Shown here in pieces: positions 52,354 to 62,275 of a stretch of DNA of 64,000 nt. The stretch's first letter is position 1. Each line of letters starts with the position of its first letter. Position numbers and translations under genes: made by a program. Origin of the DNA: Auxenochlorella pyrenoidosa (lineage: Eukaryota > Chlorophyta > Trebouxiophyceae > Chlorellales > Chlorellaceae); contig KQ482057.1 in assembly GCA_001430745.1 (NCBI GenBank), forward strand, positions 541,741 through 605,740. Reading direction: 5' to 3'. The notes beneath the pieces were generated by a model. It made no database searches. It was not told the DNA's origin and saw only the letters and a list, made by a program, of their open reading frames with translations.

Positions 52354-54598
52354 ATGCAGAAGGGGTGAGCGCGACAGGCCAGGGCGCCGCTCGACGTGTG
52401 CGCTCGGAACCCTGCGGCCCCGGCCGCTCTCTATGCTCGACAGCAGTGAGCGGGCGATGTTGAGCATGTGCGCCGCCCTGACGCAGCAGATCAAACCCTG
52501 CGGCACCAGGTGGCAAGTGCTGCCGCTGTTGGCGGCGCCTCCGCCTTGCCTTGCCAACCGCCCTACCTCATTTGCCTGCAGCACCTCCTCACACCCCTGG
52601 CACGACCTGGACCTCGGCCCGGAGGCTCCTGCGCTGCTGAATGCAGGCAGGCCACCGCGTTTTGCAATGCTGCACGTTTGACGCGGTGGTCGCTGTTGAC
52701 TCTGTCCCAATGGCTGTGCTGGTGCTGAGATGCTCTCTGCTAAGAACATGCCGAGCAGTCCAAAACCTGTTGTGGGGAGTTCCATGCTGTCACGCCCTTG
52801 GCAACGCCCCATCAGTCCCATGATTCTCCTGGGAACCCCCAGTTGTCAACCCATACCTCTTCCAGCCTGTCCATGCAGTGATTGAGATCCCCCGCGGCTC
52901 GAAAGTGAAGTATGAGCTGGACAAGAAGTCCGGTGAGGATGGCACAGAGCAGTGCCTGGTGCCTGATGCGTAGCCTGCAGAGAGCCGGCATCTGGGTTCC
53001 TGCGCACTGCCTGACGCGTCTCTCCTGGTGTGCTTCCCTACGTGTCCTCACCTACACTGCCTTTCCTTCCATCCTTAGGCTTGCTTTACGTGGACCGCGT
53101 GCTGTACTCCAGGTGGGGCTGGGGCCTGCTGGCAGCGGCGGGGGGGGGGAGGGGCAAGCCGGCTGGCAGGGCGGCCGGTAGGCGCGGCCCAGCAAGCTGC
53201 CTGCAGAGGGGCGGAGGAGTGCAGCGCTGAGCCCCTTCCATGAGCTTGTCCACATTGTGCACCCACCACCACCCCACCCACCCTGCCTGCAGCGTCGTTT
53301 ACCCCCACAACTACGGCTTCATCCCCCGCACCTACTGCCCAGATCACGACCCGCTGGATGTGCTGGTGCTCATGCAGGCGAGCCTTGCGCTTTTGGTCAT
53401 CAGAATGTGCAGGCAGCAGGCAAACTTTGTGGATGTGTAAGCAGTGGAAAGGTGGACGGCTTCAGTGAGGAGCCTTTTGGGCAAGGAAGAACCTGCGGGA
53501 TCGGGTATGAGCTACGTGCACTAAAGGAGGGGCTGCAGGCTGAGCAGGCACGAGCTTGTCATCAGTTCAGGAGGGATGGCATTTGGGAGCGCAACGCCGC
53601 CACCGCCCCTTGCTACATTGCCCTGCAGGAGCCGGTGCAGCCCTTCTCCTTCTTGCGGTGCAAGCCAATCGGTGTGATGCAGATGGTGGACCAGGGGGAG
53701 CAGGACGACAAGATCATTGCGGGTGGGTGTGCTCGCGCTTTGGCAGGCAGTTTTGGATCGGACTAGAGAACATTGGCACAGAAGGAAAACAGGTGGTGGA
53801 TCCGTTGATTCAGAGCAGGGGCACATGGTCAGTGTGTGCAGGGGTGGGAGGCCTGGCTGTGGATTTGGGTTGTCGGACGCACCTCTGACATGCTTCACGA
53901 TTGCGTGCCCCTCCCGGCTGCAGTGCACGCCGACGATCCCGAGTTCCGTGCCTTCAGTGACATCTCGGAGCTGCCTCAGCACCGCCTGCAGGAGATCCGG
54001 CGGTGGGCTGCCGGGGCGTGGGCAGGCAGCGGGCTGAGCATGCGCCTTCTGGGGCACGCCGCATGTGCCGCAGCAGTATCTTGAAGCTGCAACAGCGCTT
54101 CTGTGGGAATCATGCTAGCAAGCCAGAGCTGATCAACATGCTCCTCGCCAGCAATGCTGCCTCGAGTCGAGCGTCCCGTGTCTTTGTCCCCGCTTGCGAT
54201 GCAGGTTCTTCGAGGACTACAAGAAGAACGAGCACAAGGAGGTGATTGTGGATAAGTTCCTTGGCCGCGAGGAGGCGCTGCGCATCACCCGCGAAGCCAT
54301 GGTGAGCGCTGGCGCGCCCTGCCTGCATGCCTTGCACCAAGGTATCTGCCGTTAAATTAAACATGGAGCGGGCGGCTGCGCTTTCTTTGCGTTGTCTCCG
54401 TTACCACAGTGGGCAGTGCTGTGGGCGTCCCTTCCTTTAGCTGCGCGCCCTGGCATGCGCGCTTTTTCTGTGCAGGGTCAAGGTCCTTTAGCTGCCTGCT
54501 GCCCAACATGCATGCCCCAATGTGCCAAATCCTGGCATCCTGTTGGTCCGCAGGCGCTCTACCAAGATCTGTTTGTGCCCAAGCGCATGCGTGCCTGA
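52354..54598 (+). CDS. Soluble inorganic pyrophosphatase, plant type (family I)
   Basis: This Mg-dependent enzyme hydrolyses pyrophosphate to phosphate. Nine exons join in frame: 52354-52364, 52582-52646, 52879-52932, 53079-53112, 53293-53377, 53629-53722, 53924-54002, 54205-54301 and 54554-54598. Signatures are [53 protein letters not shown], the metal-binding [21 protein letters not shown] and [13 protein letters not shown]. It matches the plant cytosolic PPa group, not the chloroplast PPa6 type. Introns 2 and 5 have GC donors. The start is uncertain. The ATG used gives 187 aa against about 211-216 in plants. An in-frame ATG at 52114 would add an Arg/Ser/Ala-rich presequence, possibly a transit peptide, and would start just 18 bp after MnmE stops. 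Confidence 0.92.
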
Positions 54599-55156
54599 GG
54601 TTCGTCATGAGCGCGCTGGTGACCTTTGGCGGCCGCTCAACGCACTCTGCAGCCACCCTGCGCCCTGCCGCGTCCTGCCCAGCCTACCTGCCCACCCCTC
54701 CTCAACGCCCCTCCTCACCTTGTTGATGCTCACCACAACATCTCTGCCAACTGACTCCGATCAGCACTCCCCACAGTCTGAACCTCACAGTGCCTGTAAA
54801 GCCAGCATCACACGAGTGCGGCCGGCATGTGCCAGCGAGACCGCCGCGGCGCGCCGCCATGCCGGCAACCCATGTGGGTCGCAATCGCTCTTTCCGACGT
54901 TGCCCTTGCCAATTGGAGAATCTGTAGCACTCGAGAAATGCAGACCACCGCCTCTGTCGCTCGGCCAGCGCCGGCCTGCCTGGCCCGGCCCGCGGCCGCA
55001 AAGCTGCAGGTGCAGAAGTTGACAGATCTGGGGTCTGCAGTGTTGATGGCGCTGCTTCCAGTCTCGAAAAGCTGTAGCCTGTCCGCCCCACAATTGCTCT
55101 GATCTTCGCGTTTCCAATCGTGTCTCAAACGTTAATGAGATCATTCTGGTGTTACG
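54599..55156. other. Spacer between pyrophosphatase and cysteine synthase genes
   Basis: This holds the pyrophosphatase 3' untranslated region and the cysteine synthase promoter, both plus strand. A TGTAA lies at 54795-54799. No additional gene is convincing. Confidence 0.5.
54795..54799 (+). terminator. TGTAA polyadenylation signal for pyrophosphatase
   Basis: TGTAA lies 197 bp after the pyrophosphatase TGA, the same spacing as for RPS5. Confidence 0.6.
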
Positions 55157-58100
55157 ATGCAGCGCTTGGCCGCGGTGCGCAGCGGCAGCTCCGCCCCCCG
55201 CTTCCAGCGCCTGGCGGTGGCGGCAACGGCGGCGCCTGAAGTGGCCCAGGCAGCCGGGATTGCTAACAACATCTCAGAGGTGAGTTGCTGGTTCGCTTCA
55301 GCGCGTCAGAAGTTACGCTGCTCCCAGGCTGCTGCATGCAGTGCGATCGCTTGCCAGGCTGTCCAGCTGGTGGCAAGCCTGATGCAGCACGGCCCGCCCA
55401 GTGTGCTGAACACGCTGCCTGAACGCGTCTGGCCGTGCCCTCCTGCCCCTGCAGGTCATTGGTAAGACGCCCATGGTGAAGCTGAACCGCATCCCCCAGT
55501 CTGAGGGCGCTGTGGCCACTGTTGTGGCCAAGCTGGAGAGCTGCGAGCCCTGCTCCTCGGGTGCGCACTCGCTTCGCCTCGCCGAGGCGCTTTCGGGATT
55601 GCTGCAGGGTCGAGCGGTTTTACGGCAGGCAGAGGCGCTGGTGCCGTGCCAGCACAAGTTGGCAGCGGTGTGATGTTCTCCTGGCGGGCCATGTCTGTCT
55701 GTGGGGGCCGCATTGGCTGGCAGATTCACTTGCGTGCCAAACCGTCTCAACTGGATGTTCATGCCACCATGCCATGATGCCTGCAGTGAAGGACCGCATT
55801 GGGTATGCGATGATCGTGGATGCCGAGCAGGCGGGCAAGATCAGCCCCGGCAAGGTGGGCCAACGCACCGGTGGCGTGACCATGCATTCAAGGCTGCTGC
55901 CCTGTTGGCTGTCCAGCCTCCACTCTTTCCGTTCGGCACACAGCAAGGGGCAGTGGACCTTGCTGGTGAGATCATCGCCCTCAGCCCGACGACTTTCTGA
56001 GAGGACTGTTATTCTGCCGCCTGTCCTGCGCCTGCAGACGACACTTGTCGAGCCCACCTCTGGCAACACCGGCATTGCCCTCGCCTTCATCGCCGCCGCC
56101 CGCGGCTACAAGCTGGTGCTCACCATGCCCGCCTCCATGTCGCTCGAGCGCCGCATCCTCCTGCGCGCCTTTGGCGCCGAGCTGGTGCTCACCGACCCGG
56201 CCAAGGGTGAGCGCGGGGCGATTGGAGCAGGGGGCTGCGCCCGCGTGGGCCTGAGCGAGGTTGCGCATCCGGGGCTGCGCTTTGCTGGCGCCCGCCTGGC
56301 GCTCGGCGGCCTCGTCATCGGGCACGACCTGCGACGGCGTTCTACCTATGGAGGCCCAACGCGCAGCCGTGCTTGCGCGCAGACCGGAGACAGTGTCAAG
56401 GCTGCCCGCCGCTGAGTGCCGTTCCCGCTGCGGGCCGCCTGCAGGCATGAAGGGCGCGGTGGCCAAGGCAGAGGAGATTGCGGCGGCCACCCCCAACTCG
56501 TACATTCTGCAGCAGTTTGAGAACCCGGGTGAGAGACTGGGATGGGTGCCTCTGGCGGTGCAGCTAGGCAGGGCATATATAGTTCCAAGGAGCTCTCGGC
56601 AGCTGCAGAGGTGGAGCGGCCCGAGCGGGCCCGAGCGAGGCCATGCAGCGCAGTGCGCAACCCCACCCACCCGCCCTCCCTGCCCCTCGATCCCCCTTAT
56701 CCCGCCCTGCAGCCAACCCGGCCATCCACTACAAGACCACCGGCCCAGAGATCTGGGAAGCTACCGAGGGCAAGGTGGACATCTTTGTGGCGGGTGAGAG
56801 AGGGGGAGGATGGGTGCGCATGCTTTGTTACAGAGGTCCTGAGCGAGTGCGAAGCCTGGCTGGCAGCCGCCTTGCCTGCCAAGGGCTGCAAGAATGCTTG
56901 TAGAGGTGCTTAAGAATGCGCAAACTTGCTGCTGGTAAAGGCATGAAGACAGTCACTCAGCGCTTTGCTGCTCATCGTCACGCAGGCGTCGGCACTGGCG
57001 GCACCATTACCGGCACCGCTCAGTACCTAAAGGAGAAGAAGCCGGGCGTGCAGGTGGGCAGGGTTTGCCGTGTGTATAGCTCTTGACCTGAAGCAGTGCT
57101 GCAAAGCGGTAGGGGCGGGCCACGGCAAACCCTGCCCACATATCCTGGCCGTACACAAACCTATCAACCGTGCTTGCCGGACATGGGGTTCCGAGCCTCC
57201 ACCTTGCTTGGGCCTTGCTTCTGTGCATGCCCTGCTTGCCTTGGCTGTGCCCTCCGGCAACCTTGGGTGCCCCTGCTCCCCTACAGATCATCGCTGTGGA
57301 GCCCACCGAATCTCCGGTGATCTCTGGCGGCAGCCCCGGGCCCCACAAGATTCAGGTGCGCTCCGCACGGCAACCACGCTTACTGCATCACCAGCTTGAA
57401 CCTGTGCTCGTGCCATATGGCTGCAGCGTGCTTTAACGTGCTGACCTACGTTGCCCTTGCGCTGCCGCCCCCTCTCTGCCGCAGGGCATCGGCGCCGGCT
57501 TTGTGCCCAAGAACCTGGACACCTCGCTGCTGGATGGCGTGGTCAAGGTGGGGACTGGCGCCGAGCTCGGGATTTACCGTTGCAGGTTTTGGCCGCTGCA
57601 GCGTGAATGCCTGCATGAATGTGGTTGCTTGGGGGGTGGGAACGTCAGTGCCCCGTGCACTCCGGTGCACAAAGGCCCCCGCAATCGTTCCGGCCCTGCA
57701 GGTGGCCAGCGACGATGCTGTGGCCATGGCCCGCCGTCTGGCCCTGGAGGAGGGCCTGCTGGTGGGCATCAGCAGCGGCGCGGCAGTCAAGGTGCGCCTA
57801 GCTTGCAGGCCGTGGTGGTCCTGCGGTGCTTGCCATGTGAACACGAGCAGAAAGGGGTCGTGACAGGCGCAGCCATGTGTCCCTCACCCTGCCACACTGC
57901 AGGCAGCGGTCGAGGTGGCGGCGCGGCCCGAGAATGCCGGCAAGCTGGTCGCGGTGGTCATCCCCTCGTTTGGCGAGCGCTACCTCAGCAGCGGTGAGTG
58001 CTCAGCGCAGCAATCCTCCTTGAGGGCACTGTGGTCGAGATGGCAAGCCCAGGGTCATGGCGGGTGGCGCCCCCACAGCGTTGCGTACCGGACCAACTAG

Positions 58101-58224
58101 GAAGACTTCCTCCGGCATGGGGGAATGACGCGCCCCATGGCTCTTTCCGGTGCTGCGCCCCCTTCCTGCAGTGCTGTTCAACGAGCTGCGGCAGGAGGCT
58201 GAGGCGCTCACGTTTGAGGCATGA
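55157..58224 (+). CDS. OASTL: O-acetylserine (thiol)-lyase, cysteine synthase (organellar)
   Basis: This pyridoxal-phosphate enzyme makes cysteine from O-acetylserine and sulfide. Twelve exons join in frame to about 354 aa. The ATG at 55157 opens a 41-residue first exon with a transit-peptide composition ([20 protein letters not shown]). Motifs are [14 protein letters not shown], the PLP lysine in [11 protein letters not shown] (split by an intron), [13 protein letters not shown], the phosphate-binding [37 protein letters not shown] and [12 protein letters not shown]. It ends ALTFEA and TGA at 58222-58224. All expected active-site elements are present. Introns are GT-AG. Plastid or mitochondrial location is inferred from the N-terminal extension. 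Confidence 0.95.
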
Positions 58225-59164
58225 GCGTGGATGGCGGCAGTGTATTTGCTTCCCTCCTCCACCATGCCTGCCATTTTTTGGTCTCTTTCCATCATTGTTG
58301 CACGCCTGTCTGAATGATGCACTTTTTTTGTGACACTTGATCGGTAAGCAGCTGGGGTGCAATTATGCAGGGTTGCCTGCTTGACGCATTGTCGTGTGCT
58401 CATGAGATGCACTGTTTCGGTCCACTGCGCTGAGAGGGAACCTGGGGCGAAACTTTTTAGTGCTATGCGACCAATCATCTTCAAGGGTAGCTGACATTGC
58501 TGACCACTATAGAGTGGGTGACACAGGCAGCTTATGAGCCACCGTGGTCCATGTGGGCTGCTCGGCTACCCGGCCTGGACTGTGCATGCCAGGCTCATGA
58601 GTCTCATGAGGCTCATGTTGATCAACGTAGCATGTGAAGCCCGTCTGGGAGGTGTGCACCATCTTTCATCTCTCGTCCTGTCAACAATGAATGGTTCAAG
58701 CTTCTTCCTCCCTGTGGAAACACTCTGGCCAATGGTCTTGCGGAGGGCCACATACAGGGGAGCTCAGAGGCCCCCTTGGTGGTTGTGCGCACGCCCACAC
58801 GCACCTTGCTGCTTGCTTGCCATGCAAGACCGCGGCATTGCATTGCCCGCATTTGACGTGATTACAGATGGCAGTGGGGGCGGTGTGCGTGCGGAGCGGC
58901 TCTGGGCGGAGATGCATCATGGCGAGGGGCCCGCAGCGGTGAGCGTGCATGCTTGATTGCATTGGGAGGGCAGCGAATGCATGGCTTCAGCCCGCCCAGT
59001 TGCATGCCCTCTGGGCCCAACTTGGCTAAGCTCCCAGCACACGAGCACAGAATCATTCTTGAACTTTCAGCGGAAAACAGGCACGCCAGGCGAGTGCGCC
59101 TCTGTTCAAGCAGGGCGCAGGGTGCGTGCCTGGCCGCGGCTGCGCCCCTGCAGCCTCCGTCCCC
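58225..59164. other. Intergenic stretch after cysteine synthase
   Basis: This holds the cysteine synthase 3' untranslated region and the 3' flank of the minus-strand gene ending at 59165. A plus-strand frame around 58840-58938 reads smoothly (FDVITDGSGGGVRAERLW) and ends at a possible GT donor, so a small plus-strand gene is possible but unproven. A GGCTCATGA-like element is repeated at about 58590-58620. No TGTAA was found. Confidence 0.35.
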
Positions 59165-59860
59165 TCACTGGCCAAAGCCACCCCTGCGTCTGCACTGGTA
59201 GCCCTTGCCGGTGTGCGCCCGTGGGTTCAGCAGCACCTGGACGAAGCCGTCCTCGCTCAGGCTGCGCCGGAACATCTGGGTCCGACCCTGGCGGGGGTGG
59301 TCCAGCATCGTCTTCACGGTTCCAGCTGTGCAGGATTTGGCGAGCAGTGCGCGGACTTGTTTGGCAGGGGAAAAGGCGAGGGGAGCGCTTAAGTGCAGCT
59401 TGCCGCGCTGTTGGCTCGGCCCAGGAGAGGGACGAGCACGTGGGGGCGAGGGCAGGCGCTCCCTGCGGAACAGTGGTCCTCACTTCTGGGGTAGTAGTCA
59501 ATCTTCACGCTCGGGTCCTGATCCCACGTCCAGAACTCCACCCAGGCGTTGGTGCGGCGCCATGCGCACTTGAGGCATCCGTGCTGCGCAACCACGCCTC
59601 TGCACCATCATGCACGTCGAAGAGTGCGCATACAACCCCCTTCTCCTCGCCTGCAGCATGCAGCCATAGTCTGCCGGGTTGGTTTTGTGCACAGACGACA
59701 GCGTCTTGGTGTACAGGCACCTGAGGAACAGCAGCACGCCTGGCCCCTCCAGCACCGCCTGCACCGCTGCTGCCCCGCTGGCAGAGCTGTTGCTGGCGGC
59801 ATCGCATGTGCCGCCACTGCAGAGTGCATGGCCCCCCTGGGCGAGGGCGCCACCGACCAC
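59165..59860 (-). CDS. Uncharacterised protein, three 3' exons with conserved-looking sequence
   Basis: Three minus-strand exons join in frame. The first (about 59817-59654) reads FLRCLYTKTLSSVHKTNPAD. It appears to end at a GC donor (CAG then GCGAGG). The second (about 59583-59487) reads GCLKCAWRRTNAWVEFW then TWDQDPSVKIDYYPR. The third (about 59329-59165) reads VKTMLDHPRQGRTQMFRRSL then NPRAHTGKGYQCRR and stops at TGA 59165-59167. Density of Trp, Cys, Tyr and His, plus frame-preserving splices, argues for real coding sequence. A Cys-x-x-Cys pair and a His/Arg-rich end could bind nucleic acid or metal, but I do not recognise a family. It may be the 3' end of the larger locus upstream (59966-63260) or a separate gene. 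Confidence 0.45.
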
Positions 59861-59965
59861 CAGACCTCCTACAGCTCACGGCAGCCCTCCCTAACCCTTT
59901 CTTCTTGCACCTCTCTTTTTCTTTTATTACGTTAAATCCGGGTATCCCACTTCTGGGAATTTCGC

Positions 59966-62241
59966 TCAGGACGTGGTGTGGATGCGGGAGGCACGGATAA
60001 TGGCCTGGATCCGGTCTTTGAATGCGCGCCGCGCGTCGGCGCCCAGCCCCTCCAGGAAAGTGGCAAACCGCGCGCCGCCGTCTGCCTCCCACTCCACCAG
60101 CGGCACGTTCATGGCGGGGATGATGGCTTGGGAGAGCCTGGAGGGAGGGAAAATGTCAAGGAAGACGAGGATGAGAAGGGGGAGGGGGGCAAGAGAGAGA
60201 GAGAGGAACAAAGGAGCTGGAAAGAAGGAGGGCACGAGAGAACACACGAGGGCCCCCCACCCCACCCCACCCCACCCCTTCGCGCTGACCCTCACCCCCG
60301 CATGTGCAGGTACCGCACCCAGCACACCACCGCCGCGTCGCGCATGGCCTGTGCCGCCGCCATGGTGTGAGAACCGGGCAGGTAACAGTTGGTATTGTCG
60401 ATGTAGATGTACGAACGCCAAGCCGCCTTGATACACTGCACGCCGTAGCCGTGTGCAGACCGGCTGGTGGAGGTGAGGGCGCTGGACGTGCTGGAAGCGG
60501 CTGGACCCGCCGCTGCCCCCCCCGCCGCCCCTGCCGCCGCCTTGAGAGCGGCGCACAGGGTCTCGGCGGTCGGGAACTGGCCCACATATGCCTGCTGCTG
60601 CGCCGTGAGCGGGTACACCACCCTGCTCTTCTGCTTGCGCTCATTCTTGAAGAAGAAGCGGATCCTGGCGCAGCAGGAAGGGGAAAAGGAGAGGCACGCG
60701 TGTGAAGGGGGCATGAAAGGGAGCACAACACCAGGTGGCGCGCTCTCCTTCTGGCACGCTGCCACCTGCATGCCCCTCCCTCCTCCTGCGCCTCACATGT
60801 GGTGGTCCAGCTCAGCCTGCCGCCAAGCCGCCCGGTGGTCCGCAGGCGCGCCGCTGCGGGGCCGCCACAGCCCGCCGCTCATATTCACGTCGCCGGGGAT
60901 GACATGGCCGCGGTACCCACCCTTTGGTGCGTTTGTGCCAACAGCACGGCCTGGGCGCACAGGAGGAGGGCAGGGGCGGGGTGTGCGGAGAGATGCACCT
61001 GTGCTGCAGAAGTTGCGCTACGCCGTGTTCGCCTCCCTGCCTGGACCCTGGATTTTGCTCCCGGCCTTGGGCGACTTCCCTCCCCACCTGTCGTGGTGCT
61101 GATGCTGGACTCCTGGGCGGGGTCGGGGTCGGGCCTGGGCAGGCGGGGCTTGACGAATGCCGCGTACACCTTGTCCGTGTCTGTGAAAGGTGGGGGTGGG
61201 GGGGTGGGGCAGCATGCAAAAGGGTCGGGAGGGGCCACACGAGGAAAGGGTTTGCCTGGGCTGAAACGTGCAACCACTCCACAGGAATCATGTGCAACCA
61301 CGAGCCTTCCTTCAATCCCCGCCTGCCTGGCGGCCGCGCGAAGATGCCCGCCAGGGCGGCCTCCTTGCCGATGTCGCCGCTCGTGGCCGCGGCCCCCGCG
61401 CGCCCGCGCTTGCGGGCAGGCTGACGCTCCTCCTCCTCCTCCTCCTCCTCCTCTCCCACTGGCGCCTGTCGCGCCGCCGCCCGGCCGCGCTTGCGGCCAG
61501 CCGGCGCCTGCTGGCCCCCTCCCTCTTGTGCCGCCAGGCGGCGCAGCCGCAAAGACCGCGCCGCCAGGGGCGCCTCGTCCTCGCTGTCCTCTGCCCGCGG
61601 CTGCACCCCTGGGGCCGAGGAGGCTGATGCCCGCGGTGGTGCCGCGGCTGCCTGCTGCACCTGCTGCGTCTGCCCCATCCCCGTCTCCCCCTTCCCCGCT
61701 TGCTCCAGTGCCATCGCGCGTTGCAGCCGCTAAGACCGCGACGCCAGGGGCTCCTCGTCCTCGCTGTCCTCTGCCCGCGGCTGCACCGCTGGGGTGGAGG
61801 TGGCGGCTGCCTGCGGTGGTGCCGCGGCTGCCGCCTGCTGCACCTGCTGCGCCTGCGTCGCCGATGGCTGCGACGCCTGCGTGCCAACCTTGGCCAACAG
61901 TCGGTGCAGCCTCGCCATTACCCCAGAGGGCCGCCCCGCCGACGGCTGCGAGGCATGTGGAGGCAGCGCACAGGGCTCCGGCCCTGCCGCTCGCGGCGGC
62001 TGGTGGTCATCGCGTGCCTGCTGGGGCTGCTGCGCCTGCTGGGGCTCCTGTGCCGCTGGCGACGGCGGTATGCCAGGATGTTGATTCTTGAGGCCTGGCG
62101 CTGGTGCCAGCTGCACTCGAACCCAACCCCACAGCTGCTGGTGCTGGGCGGGCAGCAGTAGCCTCCTCCGGCTGGATGGCTGCCCGCAAGAACATGCGGG
62201 TGGCCACAGGCTGGTTAGCCCATCGTTTTTGTTGCTGCCGT

Positions 62242-62275
<34 letters not shown>

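Noticed and set aside
58534..58956. Possible small plus-strand gene after cysteine synthase
   Set aside because: A smooth stretch near 58860 ends at a possible donor, but no matching exon, start context or family could be found. It is mentioned only in the intergenic note.
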